Below are positions 35,104 through 44,761 of a stretch of 64,000 nt of DNA, one piece after another. The notes under the pieces are model-generated. The model did no database searches. It saw only the letters and a list, made by a program, of their open reading frames with translations, and was not told the origin of the DNA. Every line of letters starts with the position of its first letter. Positions within the stretch are counted from its first letter, which is position 1. Where the stretch lies: positions 9,242,501 to 9,306,500 of the forward strand of contig CM066315.1 in NCBI GenBank assembly GCA_033807775.1. The letters run 5' to 3'. A program made the translations under genes and the position numbers. The stretch is from Saussurea involucrata (Eukaryota; Streptophyta; Magnoliopsida; Asterales; Asteraceae).

Positions 35104-36000
35104 ATGATATATATACACACATACATATGCTTCTAAATGAACATTGATAACACAGCTAGTTTGTAAATGATATATATATATATTCGTATTATATATTTAC
35201 ACACATAAAGAAAATAGGAGTTTGATATGATAAGCGAAAGAAAGAAGAAAGGTTGATTGTTACCATGACAGTGAATGTTACCTCTGAGTACACATGTCTG
35301 TTTATATAGCAAGAAAGATTAGTAGCAAGAATGGAAGCAGGTTTCTAGCTTTTTAGATATATATATTATATGTATATATGAAGAAGAAGAAGAAGACTTA
35401 AAAAAGGAGACCTTTATCTGTAAGATATGGAAATGATCATTTCTTGACATTTTTGTTGGAACAAACACATATGATATTGTTGATCTAAACACTGATTTGT
35501 AAATGATATATATACACACATACATATGCTTCTAAATGAACATTGATAACACAGCTAGTTTGTAAATGATAAATATATTCATATTAGATACGTTTTAATT
35601 TTAATAAATTACACCATTATAATCGTCTCTTCGATACGTTCGAAATGAGCCCAATCTTGAATTTTTTTGGATTTATATATTTTAATATATATCATATACA
35701 GTTATACATTAAAATTCATAAATTCTTAAATGAGAAGAATATTAAATGGGGTTTTGACAAGTTGGTATCACTGGACTCATTTAAGAATTGTGAAAATGGG
35801 TATTTGGCGAATGATGATTCATGTGTGTTTAAAACACTTCAGCTCCAAACACACATGAATCATCATTCGTCAAATACCCATTTTCACAATTCTTAAATGA
35901 GTCCAGTGATACCAACTTGTCAAAACCCCATTTCATATTATATATATACACACATACATATGCTTCTAAATGAACATTGATAACACAGCTAGTTTGTATT
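35082..36000. repeat. Direct repeats downstream of the MULE-2 transposase
   Basis: A unit of about 90 bp (AACACTGATTTGTAAATGATATATATACACACATACATATGC and AACATTGATAACACAGCTAG) occurs at 35090-35176 and 35488-35572, and its second half again at 35943-35996. Confidence 0.8.
35745..35932. repeat. Long hairpin, two 86-nt arms and a 16-nt loop
   Basis: Arms 35745-35830 and 35847-35932 are near-perfect reverse complements (GGGGTTTTGACAAGTTGGTATC against GATACCAACTTGTCAAAACCCC), with about one mismatch by eye. The loop is AAAACACTTCAGCTCC. Confidence 0.9.
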
Positions 36001-36185
36001 CCATTCAACAAGCTCTTCATCTTCAATCTTTCTGACCCTTCTTCAACGGCTTCTGCTTTTGCAACCACGTATGGCCATTGTGTACCACAACCCGCACACA
36101 CTTTAGCAAATGAGTTGAGGGTTGTCATATATTCTACAAGAGGAGTAGGCCCACGAATGAGGTAACCTCTGACTTGACCTTGCAT
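35999..36185 (-). pseudogene. Unidentified gene fragment inside MULE-2
   Basis: The minus strand reads a protein-like segment with RGYLIRGPTPLVEYMTTLN, a CAGCG Cys pair and an acidic helix (KAEAVEEGSERLKMK). There is no good start, and the frame runs on into repeat DNA. I do not recognise the family; it could be a captured exon or a remnant of a MULE gene. Confidence 0.35.
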
Positions 36186-36329
36186 GATGTATCCAACCTA
36201 ACCGTGGTTCAGCGGCTTAAAAACTACTTTTCAGAGAAATTAACAACAACAAAAAATACAAAACAACAACACAGTAAAAAAAATACAAAACAAGAAAAAA
36301 AAATACAAAACAACTAAAACAACCACCAC

Positions 36330-36653
36330 CTACTTAAAAATTGATTTAGTTTCATCAATCCAAGCTTGCTTCTCGTTTACCTTCGCTTGAATAATTGCGA
36401 AGTCTTGCAGAATATGGTGAATTGCTTCTTGTTCTCGACGAACACGAGCCTCCCTAGCTTTTATATCCCCTTTCATCCTTTTGATCTCCCTGTCTTCCTC
36501 TTCGATCTTTCTCAAATGGACTGCCTTCCTGTCCATAATTTTTTTCCACTCTTCTGTTAGTTCATCTATCTCCTTTTCCTTTTTTGCTATGGCGACCTCG
36601 ATTTGAGGTGGCATTTTTTCAGGAGTAGCCTTAGGGTTTGATGACGATGCCAT
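36330..36653 (-). CDS. Small coiled-coil protein of MULE-2
   Basis: 107 residues from the ATG at 36653 (MASSSNPKATPEK). From about residue 15 to the end it is one highly charged helix rich in Glu, Lys, Arg and Ile/Leu with heptad spacing (KKEKEIDELTEEWKK, REIKRMKGDIKAREARVRRE). No catalytic or DNA-binding motif. The 5' flank has AAGAAAG/AGAGAAATCAAG repeats. It begins about 130 bp inside the right terminal repeat and reads inward, convergent with the transposase. It resembles in character, though not obviously in sequence, the coiled-coil gene of MULE-1. Function unknown; an accessory role is inference. Confidence 0.65.
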   Translation of the reverse strand: MASSSNPKATPEKMPPQIEVAIAKKEKEIDELTEEWKKIMDRKAVHLRKIEEEDREIKRMKGDIKAREARVRREQEAIHHILQDFAIIQAKVNEKQAWIDETKSIFK

Positions 36654-36779
36654 TTGTGGATTAAATGAGAGAAGAGAAATCAAGAGAGAAAACAATTCAA
36701 AGAAAGAAAGCAAGAGAGAAATCAAGAAAGAAAGCAAGAGGAAGTGTGAATTGCATCTTACTGGTATTTATGGATGAAA

Positions 36780-37165
36780 TCTCAAACATGCAAATGAATT
36801 TCAACCACAAATCGGTCTTCAAAGTACAATAATTGTGAAAAAAAACAGTAAAAGCATGCAAGATTCGTCTAAGTATAGGGGCTGAAAGTGTAAATTTTCA
36901 GGGACCAAAAGTGTAAAATTTCAGGGACCAAAACTGTAATTTTTTGGGCCATCGCGGGCTGCGATCGCGGGCAGGGACCAAAAGTGCATCGCGGCCAAAG
37001 TTGAGGGGCTTCGCGGGGCATTTGGCCCAAAATACGTGCCACGTCAGCCCTAGCCCGCGATCGCGGGATCCATCGCGGGTATTTTGGGTATTTTTGCAAA
37101 ATTGAAAAAATTTAGGGTATTTCGGTAACAGTTGGTCAAACTTGGGGTATTTTAATTAATTTCCC
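36780..37165 (-). repeat. Right terminal inverted repeat of MULE-2
   Basis: Reverse complement of the left arm, including three AGGGACCAAA blocks and GCCCGCGATCGCGGG at about 37052. Confidence 0.92.
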
Positions 37166-37174
37166 ATTTATTTA

Positions 37175-37557
37175 ATATAAAAAAACAAAAAGTAATTTAG
37201 GTTGATTTACAAAGATAATTTAATTTAAAATGAAAAGACAAACAACATAAAGACAAATTGAAAGCCTGGTTATTTTTTGTGACTTTGGTGGGCCTCTCAA
37301 TAGGTCGACAATCTGTTTGGTTTGATTTCAGGCCTATAAACTAGGCTATTTACCAATGACCTTTTTTTTAAATATTATTGGGTCAGGAAGATTAAGAAAT
37401 TTCGACTCAGGTTTGTTTTCCATTAAGTCTTGTAAGAATAAAATTGTCTGAGTAGGTAAACTTGTCTGTATAATATTAGATAAATTGGTGTTTGGTTAAT
37501 TTGTTGAATAAACAGTCTAAATGATAAAAATTACTATTTTACCATTTGATTTACACC
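37175..37557. other. Non-coding, nothing recognised
   Basis: AT-rich spacer between MULE-2 and the solo LTR. Confidence 0.45.
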
Positions 37558-37814
37558 ATACATGTAACGACCCAGTCTAAAATAAAGCATACAATTCATA
37601 TAAAATGAAACATCCCAGAACCGGGTCCCAAAATTTCCTTACATAATATCAAAATCATGTTGGCGGAAACAACCTACACAACTGAGAATAAATTCTATAA
37701 TCTAAAATGCTGCTTGTTCTAGCCACATCAGTAATCCCGATATGCTCTACTCACTTACTAGAGCCTCCTACAGCTTGCTTACCTGAAAAGGTTTAGTTTG
37801 GAAAATGCGAGGGT

Positions 37815-37835
37815 TAGACCATGAGGTCTAGTGAG
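37815..37835 (-). promoter_or_regulatory. Conserved LTR hairpin (solo LTR 37563)
   Basis: On minus: CTCAC then TAGACC-TCAT-GGTCTA. It starts 267 nt before the LTR 3' end at 37563. The stem differs from gypsy 1/2 by compensating changes. Confidence 0.65.
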
Positions 37836-38309
37836 TCCCTCCTGACAGTTTTCAAAAGCATTTAAAACAATTTATAACTTTCAGGTATAAAACTTGTTCA
37901 CAGATAAATCCGCACTCGTAAACGGCACCCTGAAGTCACCCGAAGGTGCCAACGGGTTAGTCTCACACTGCCTTACTGGATACTCCCTTCCATGGCATAA
38001 ACGGGTCACCTTCCCGGCATGAGCACTAGTGGGTATACCTCCCGTCTTAACCAGTTTACGTCTAACACAATGTATGCATACCTCTCACATAAATCTTTAA
38101 ACAAACTTTCATGCAGTTAACAGCATATAAAATAAAACATGACATTTCTCACCATGTACTTACTTTAGAAAACACGTTGTAAAGTCACGTATTTTAGTTA
38201 GAAAACTCACCTGATGCTTATAAAGTCTTTTCTTACTTTACTTCTGGCTTACGGTCGAATTACCTGAGAAATATATGAGATATAAACATATAAGCTGACT
38301 ATCCAACTT

Positions 38310-38545
38310 TCCGGACAAGTCTACTTTCCGGACAACTTACACTTACCGGACACTTCACACTTACCGGATACTTTTCTACTTACCGGATAATTTACACTTA
38401 CCGGGTACACTTCTACTTACCGGATAATTTACACTTACCGGATACACTTCTACTTACCGAACAGTCATCCCATCCAGAAACCTTTCTCATCTAGTCACCG
38501 TGTCCGGACATCCACAAGGACTTTCGGACGACGCTTCTGAACCCT
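38310..38545 (-). repeat. CCGGA/ACCGG array in the solo LTR
   Basis: About ten TTTCCGGACAA or TTACCGGATAA units spaced 15-25 nt apart. Confidence 0.85.
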
Positions 38546-39031
38546 TTCTGGAATCGAAGTCCACCGATAAGCTCTTAATCCAAAAATTCTTGTGTTAACA
38601 ACAGTACTCTGACTTAGCTCAATTAATACCAAATTTCTTAGTGGTAAAACACCATATGACACCTAAAATCTTCCTTTAAGCTTAAATATCAATTTTAAAG
38701 CTAGACCCAATTAAAACTGATCCAGCAGCAAACTCAAAGGCTAGAAATGGTAGAGGAGAGATTACCTGGTAATTTGATGATGCTGAAATCCTTCTCTTCC
38801 TCCAGCTACAATTGAAGAACTCTTTCTTCCTTCTTGCTCTCTCTCTCTCTCTTTCTCCCCTTTGCTCAGCCGCACCCAACACCAAATGATTGCAAAACTA
38901 GGGTTTTGTGCCAATCATTGAGTTCTTATACCCTCTCCTTTATTTACAATCTAGCCCCTCAACTTCCAGTTTTATAAATTTTCCACAAGACTTTAAACTC
39001 TTCCAAAATTGGTCACGGTTATTACAATACA

Positions 39032-39559
39032 TTTGTAGATCAAATCGAAAAACAAATCATCAAACCAGGCGTTGAATCAAATGAAACCACAAATCACAAA
39101 AGAACCCCAAAATATATGAACCTAAATTAAAAAAAACCCAAATTTTATTAAAACAATAAATAAAGAAAACCCTCCTACTTCGTCACCAAACTCGTCCCAA
39201 ATTCATAAAACTGTAAATAAAGAAAACCACAAACCAGTTTCTTAAGGACGCTTTGGTAGAATAAAGGCACTACAACAATCAAGTGTTTTACTTCGATGTT
39301 CGTCCACCATCACAACAATTCTTGGGTCGTAAGAGATCTGCAACAGTGATTTTAGGCATAGGAAGACCTACAATGGCAAATAATGCACCCGATGGAGAGC
39401 TTTGAGGACGTGATTTGAGGTTTGAGGCGATGAAGACGTGATTTGACGTTTGAGGCGAGAAAGGTATCCAGGTCAAAATTCTGGCTGAATCTAAACAACA
39501 CCCCTTCCACAACTTACCGAATAAGCCCAAAATTTCTAGATTAAGCCACAACCGAACAA
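39032..39559. other. Non-coding, nothing recognised
   Basis: A short direct repeat with GACGTGATTTGAGGTTTGAGGCGA at about 39408-39455. No gene identified. Confidence 0.4.
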
Positions 39560-39599
39560 TTGGTTATAGCTGAGCGAAAAAGTTTGATGGGCTATAAAG

Positions 39600-39848
39600 C
39601 TCATCCAACCAATAATGAACAGCCCCTCACTTATACTAAAAGGCAGACTGGTGGGTGCCCTCATCCCGTGGTCCACTTTGTGGACCCTACAAGCCCTACC
39701 TCTATAGACTCGCACCGGAAAAGTCAACCTGTCTTCCCCTGGAGTCGAACCGAAGTCATGGAGTACCAGGAGGAAGCGTTTACGGAAGAGAGGTGTCCAC
39801 TAGGCCAAAGACCTAGAGGTGTCCACTAGGCCAAAGACCTCACTAATA
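39600..39848 (-). mobile_element. tRNA-derived SINE
   Basis: On minus it starts GAGGTCTTTGGCCTAGTGG, containing an RNA polymerase III box A (TGGCCTAGTGG at 39797-39807), followed about 45 nt later by a perfect box B (GGTTCGACTCC at 39741-39751). The promoter spacing fits a tRNA-related SINE head. The first 26 bases with box A are duplicated in tandem (39815-39840). The cloverleaf is not preserved, so it is not a tRNA gene. The 3' end and target duplication were not found. Confidence 0.65.
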
Positions 39849-39888
39849 CTAGTTACCGCCTACAGTAGAAGTATATGGTATGGAACTA

Positions 39889-40530
39889 TGTTGGCAGTTT
39901 GGTATACTTTTATAATTCAATTAAATTAGTAAGTTAGGCTTAATTTTAAATCAACAAGTAATTATGGTTATGGGCTTGTCTGTTATATCAGTGACAATAC
40001 CAAGTTTTAGTGTTATTTTCATATCAATTTCCGATTAGTTTTGCTTATTTCCAAGTGAATAAAGCGGGAATTTTATGGTTTAAATCAAGTGTTTTCATGA
40101 TTTCTTTATGCCTTGAAAAAACCAAAAAAGTGAATGGGAAGTAAGGTTTTTCCAAACGAAAGTTGATCCAAAAATCCAAGTGCAAAAAGTGTATGTTTGA
40201 ACAATTGGGTCAAAGGTTGAAGTAAAAACATTTCTCAAATCAGTAGTTGTTAGGGCAATTAATTGGTTGATTAGAAGTTCAAGGGTGTATTGTGTAATAC
40301 TTGTTTTTTAGCCTAGTTTGTGAACGGGCCGTGGGCTTGTCTACCACGGGCCCATGTTATTTAAAGTTCAATTAGCTTAGAAAATTAGTAAGTTGTTCAT
40401 TTGCTTTCTTACTCGTATTGTAAAACTCTCTCAAGATTGAAAGCTAATTGGATGACCAGTTGAAATTGTATTCTTTACTGTTTACACATCTTTTGATTTC
40501 ACAAATCGTTGCACGGATCTGGAACTATCA
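39889..40530 (+). repeat. Putative 5' LTR of the Sirevirus-like element
   Basis: Starts TGTTGGCAG and ends ATCA two bases before the primer site. No second copy is present to confirm it. Confidence 0.5.
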
Positions 40531-40532
40531 AT

Positions 40533-40544
40533 TGGTATCAGAGC
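40533..40544 (+). promoter_or_regulatory. Primer-binding site, initiator-Met tRNA
   Basis: TGGTATCAGAGC, followed by the leader. Confidence 0.8.
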
Positions 40545-40924
40545 AGACGGACAGATTCGATTCAAAGTTCTTCTTTTGATTTCTGGTAAGTTTGACTTTT
40601 TCACGTTTGTGTTCATCTTGAAAAATCAAAATCGTGATTCTGGTAAAATTGTTCAAATTCGTTTATTGGGTTGTGTTAGCATTATTGTCATTAGTGTTTC
40701 TGTAAATTTTCACATCCTAATTCGATCGTTTGAGTGGTTTTTGAGCAAATTAAAAGTCAAAAGTTTTGGTTGTGTTCTTCATTAAAAATCGAATTTTTAC
40801 CATCAAAACATGTTGTTTTTGCTTCAAAATCTATTGGGTTAGTGTTATTTTTGTGTTTGGTAGTGTTTCTAATCTTTCAGGAACATTTTTGAGCAACCCT
40901 AATCGAGTTTCAATCGAGTTGGAA

Positions 40925-41300
40925 AAGTCAGTCGTGGTTCCCGGATAAATCAGCCGTATTTTCCGGATAGTAGCAGCAGTTTCCGGACGTTTGTGTTATT
41001 TCTATCCGGGTACGTCCTCCTTTCCGGGTAAGTCAAGCATTCCGGGTAAGTCACTGAAATTTTATTCTTTCCGGGTAAATTAGTTCCGAAAACCCAAAGT
41101 TCCCGGTAACCAATTTTCCCGGATATTCCATCACCCTGTAAACTTTCATCCGGAAAGCCCATCATCCGGAAAGCATTTTCATCCGGAAAACCCTCACATC
41201 CGGTAAGTCACACTTTCCGGACATCAGTCTTTGTACCCGGTAAGTTCTTCTCGTCCGGTAACATTATTTTTCCGGATTCCTTATCCGGAAACCACCCGGA
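40925..41300 (+). repeat. CCGGA/CCGGGTAAGT array in the Sirevirus-like leader
   Basis: More than fifteen TCCGGA, TCCGGGTAAGT or CCGGTAAGT units between the primer site and the gag-like gene. Confidence 0.88.
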
Positions 41301-41491
41301 TTCCATAATCCGGGAGCTTTCTGAACTCTCAATTTTTCAAAAATTTCTAAGGGCGTTGCCGCAGGACCCCCGCTAACCGGGTAGCGGGACCCCCGTGCTA
41401 AGTCGCAGGAGGGGGAGATTCTAAGTATCCTTGATACTGTTCCACTTTGAATCAATCACCTCGTCTGACGATCACTCTAGTGCAACATAAG

Positions 41492-43642
41492 ATGTCTTAT
41501 TCACCTCAGTCAAAGGAAAAGACAAGTCAGGTATGTGATTCTATCCAACAAGATTTCTTGAATCAAATGCAATCACTTACTGAACAAGCAAATTCCTTTA
41601 AGGCCACCTCTAAAGAACAACAGCTTGAAATCAGATCTATATCTGAAAAGTTAGATGTTCAAAAGAGAATAACTGAGAAATATAAGTCTGAAAATGCTAA
41701 CTTAAACGACAAATGCAATAATCTTTCAATAGCACCTAAAGACTTAAGGGCCAAACTATCTGAACTTCAGTCTCAGTTTGATCAGTGTATGAATGAGAAA
41801 GCAGAAATTGTTTATCAATGTTCTGCTCTTCAAATTCAGCACAAGGAATTTGTTGCTAAAATTCTTGATCTTGAAACCAAACTCCATAAAAGAGGTCAAA
41901 CTGATCAGACTATACATATGAATAAACCAAAGGAGTTCACGTATTTCAACAAGGCCTGGGGAATCGGATACGATAATCCGCACTACCTGAAAAAGGGTAT
42001 AGCCAAAAGACCTATATTGTATGATTTTAGTTGTCTTGGTATAGCCAAAGATTATCCGAAATATGCAATTAAATGGACTGGTCCTCTTAAACCTGAAAAG
42101 GAAGAGGAAACTGAGGAATACAAGCGCACACGCACTTCCAAAATGCAACTTCCTTTCAGTTATGGATCTTTGAATTATTCCTATAAGAAGGACAAAAAGT
42201 ACCTCTCGAATGACTACTTCGACGGCTACAAGGTTGCAAAGCCCAATGATTCCTCCAAAAAGGATGAGGTCCAAGCAACCGCACCCAAGACTGAGACGGA
42301 TGAGTTTAAACTCTATGTTCCCCCTCTCATCCTGGAAGCAAAGATAGTCGAGTTGGAGGAGTCATTTGAGAAAGAAAGGTCCAATTTTCAAACGGAAAAG
42401 CAAGCGCTAATCCAGGAACTTGAGAATCTTAAATCGGTCAAAACCGAAACTGTGTCGGATGAGGGACAGGAAATCCTTCGGTTTGAAATCAATCGACTAA
42501 CATCACAACTGTCTGCTTTGGCAACAGAAGTGATGCAAGAGAAAGCGAGTAAAGGTCAACTCCAAGAGCAGCTTGATCAACTCCAATCTGAAAATAAGAT
42601 TTCACCCGAACTTTCCTCTAGCTCATCTGACACGTCTTCGTGTAAAGCTTTCTTAGGCAAAACTTTTTCAACACAAGACGATCAAGATTCTCAAGACGAG
42701 AGTGTTTCAAGGAATTTGAACTCTGATCTTTTCTTAGCTTCCGCACCAAGTTCCCCGAAACACACGAGCACAAAGTGTTCCTCGCCTTCCTTGACCGATC
42801 CGAGTCCTGTAATTTCGGATGTCAATTTTTCTGAATATATGAACTCTGAAGGTAATTCTGAGGGAGAGTTTGAGTCGTTTCCCTTCGACAAACCTCTTCC
42901 GAGCCACACTGATTTTCTATCACCAGTGGTGAATCGACCGATCAATTTTGAAAAGGGTGCTTGTTCAAACTCGAAGACCCCAGCTGTGATTAAGATTTCT
43001 AAATCTAAACCAGTTTCTCAAAACCAATCACAGCCGAGGCAAAAGACCGAGCGATTGCCCACCAAACATACTGTTCCTTCGAAAGTCACTGACCGTACTG
43101 TCCCTGTTGTTTCGGATAAAAACGGTCGAGCTAAACAAGAAAAACCACAGTGGCTAGCCAAGGAATCTGTCAAGGATGATGCTTCAAAGTCTTTCAATAA
43201 TGTGTTTTACCATAGAATGAACAAAAACGATTGTGCGTGGAATCATAGGAATGATTTTGTTAAAAGAGATGTTAATTTTCCGATGAAAATTTATTCCACT
43301 CAGCAATTGATTCAATTGTCGCATGATTGTTTGTGTTGTTCTAGTTGTGGTTGGAATGACTTTGATGATATTAATAACAATGATTGGTTTGGGTCATATC
43401 ATATATATAATCATACACCCACAAGGAGACCCCGTAAGAATAAAAAGAAGTCTAAATCTAAACGGGCTCCCCAATCAGAAGTTAAACCAAAGCAGGAGAG
43501 GAAACCTAATTCAAAACAGGTTCCTCCTACTGAGGTAAAACCCACACCCAAGAGGCAACCTGCTTCAAAACAGGTTCCTCCGAAAGGTGTCAAAACTAAC
43601 CATCCGGGACCCTGGCAAATATGGGTACCCAAGGTCCGCTAA
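41492..43642 (+). CDS. Gag-like protein of the Sirevirus-like element
   Basis: 716 residues from the first ATG of the frame. Residues about 1-140 and 270-370 are coiled-coil (Gln/Glu/Lys/Leu-rich), separated by an aromatic segment (FNKAWGIGYDNPHYLKKG). Then come Ser-rich acidic stretches, a Cys cluster (CLCCSSCGW) and a basic tail ending GPWQIWVPKVR. That last motif normally stands just before the protease in plant copia polyproteins. There is no CCHC knuckle, and no capsid domain I recognise. It ends at TAA; the protease follows at once in another frame, so one frameshift would join them. Long and open despite the missing pol, which suggests that loss is recent or the ORF was maintained. Confidence 0.7.
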   Translation: MSYSPQSKEKTSQVCDSIQQDFLNQMQSLTEQANSFKATSKEQQLEIRSISEKLDVQKRITEKYKSENANLNDKCNNLSIAPKDLRAKLSELQSQFDQCMNEKAEIVYQCSALQIQHKEFVAKILDLETKLHKRGQTDQTIHMNKPKEFTYFNKAWGIGYDNPHYLKKGIAKRPILYDFSCLGIAKDYPKYAIKWTGPLKPEKEEETEEYKRTRTSKMQLPFSYGSLNYSYKKDKKYLSNDYFDGYKVAKPNDSSKKDEVQATAPKTETDEFKLYVPPLILEAKIVELEESFEKERSNFQTEKQALIQELENLKSVKTETVSDEGQEILRFEINRLTSQLSALATEVMQEKASKGQLQEQLDQLQSENKISPELSSSSSDTSSCKAFLGKTFSTQDDQDSQDESVSRNLNSDLFLASAPSSPKHTSTKCSSPSLTDPSPVISDVNFSEYMNSEGNSEGEFESFPFDKPLPSHTDFLSPVVNRPINFEKGACSNSKTPAVIKISKSKPVSQNQSQPRQKTERLPTKHTVPSKVTDRTVPVVSDKNGRAKQEKPQWLAKESVKDDASKSFNNVFYHRMNKNDCAWNHRNDFVKRDVNFPMKIYSTQQLIQLSHDCLCCSSCGWNDFDDINNNDWFGSYHIYNHTPTRRPRKNKKKSKSKRAPQSEVKPKQERKPNSKQVPPTEVKPTPKRQPASKQVPPKGVKTNHPGPWQIWVPKVR

Positions 43643-43751
43643 AATTGTTTTGCAGGACGGTCATGTGTGGTACTTAGACTGTGGATGCTCCACACATATG
43701 ACCGGAAGGAGGGAGCTGCTCACGATCTACAAGGAACAATATTACGAATAG
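43641..43751 (+). pseudogene. Stub of the copia protease
   Basis: Reads VWYLDCGCSTHMTGRRELL, the start of a Ty1/copia aspartic protease, ending at TAG after 36 codons. The catalytic Asp-Ser-Gly is Asp-Cys-Gly here. It is out of frame with the gag-like gene. Confidence 0.75.
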
Positions 43752-43794
43752 GTGAGGTTTGTCTATACCTGTGCTTTCACAAGCTGCTCATGTG

Positions 43795-44605
43795 TTTAGG
43801 GGGAGCATGATCAGCTATCGGGTATGTTACTCAACTGTTAAGGGGGAGCGTCACACACAATTTTTTTTAAATGCTGAAAAGTTTTTTTTGTGTGTGGATA
43901 CTCCCGTGTGCACTTCACTCTACGCGCACAATTTGAGGGGGAGCGACACATGTTTTTCTTTAAATATCTAAAGTTTTTGTGTGTCAGACTCTCCATTGCA
44001 CAATGTTTGCAATATTCGAGGGGGAGCAAAGCCATCCCTATGCTCAGCTTGAGGGGGAGCGAGAGAAAGTTATGCCCAATTCCTAAGGTAAATTTTTTTG
44101 AAAAAGTGAGAAATTCTTTTGTCAAAGTGTCCGGACAATTCAAAGTGTCCGGATAGCTTTCCGGACCGGATAGTCATCCGGGTGGATCTAGGTGTCCGGA
44201 CCCCTTTTGTCCGGTAACCATAGCCATCCGGAATCCTTTTTTGTCCGGAGACTTGGGTTTGTCCGGTAAGTTCTGTAATTCAACATCTTGTCCGGACACC
44301 CCTGTGTTTAATGAGTCCAGTACCTGTTTTCCTATTGCCAGTCCTCAATCTGTCTCAGATTGATCCATTTCCAGCAAAGGTACGCACCGGAACTTGTTTA
44401 TCCGTCTTGTTTACTAACTTTGGTCTTTTACAGATATTCCATGGCGGATCAACAACCTCAACAAAATCCGAGGGGAAGCGTCACACTGTTTTTTCTTAAA
44501 AGTCTAAATGTTTTTTCCTTGTGTTGATGTCTCCCAAGTAAATAACACTCTCACTCCGAGGGGGAGCAAGTCAATCCCCATGTATGTTTTGAGGGGGAGC
44601 AGGAT
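43795..44605 (+). repeat. Row of GAGGGGGAGC polypurine tracts
   Basis: Eight copies (about 43797, 43839, 43933, 44020, 44051, 44470, 44559 and 44590), several followed by GTCACAC and a T-rich AAAGTTTTTTGTGTG-like segment. A second CCGGA array sits among them at 44125-44300. Confidence 0.82.
44125..44300 (+). repeat. TCCGGA array among the purine tracts
   Basis: About ten GTCCGGA/ATCCGG units. Confidence 0.85.
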
Positions 44606-44761
44606 AATATCCGTGCTATGCATATGCCTGAAGCCCTACCTATGATAGCATATAGACAAGAGTTAGGGAATCCCATGGTCCAGCCAGCACCGGAGGGACC
44701 TTCCCCGGGACATTGAACATGTGAGAGGAGGGAGTTAAGGTCGAAAGCGAACCAAGAAAGA

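Larger units (their letters stand above)
32556..37165 (+). mobile_element. MULE-2: complete Mutator-like element, defective transposase
   Basis: Long inverted repeats (32556-32945 and 36780-37165) end GGGAAATTAATTAAAATACCCC. They are flanked by the perfect 9-bp duplication ATTTATTTA (32547-32555 and 37166-37174). The element is 4.6 kb. Contents in order: transposase gene without its catalytic region (plus), a repeat-rich 3' part with a long hairpin, an unidentified minus-strand gene fragment, and a small coiled-coil gene (minus). Probably non-autonomous now. Confidence 0.95.
37563..39026 (-). mobile_element. Solo LTR of a gypsy-type element
   Basis: TGTAACGACCC at the left, TTATTACA at the right, with the 5-bp duplication ATACA at 37558-37562 and 39027-39031. 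No internal domain, so LTR-LTR recombination removed the element. Orientation is inferred from the conserved hairpin. It carries a TACCGGATAA-type array and, on minus, CAGGTGAGTTTT near 38210. Confidence 0.88.

Noticed and set aside
39720..39848. Possible tRNA gene from box A and box B
   Set aside because: The stems of a cloverleaf do not form and the head is duplicated; fits a SINE better.
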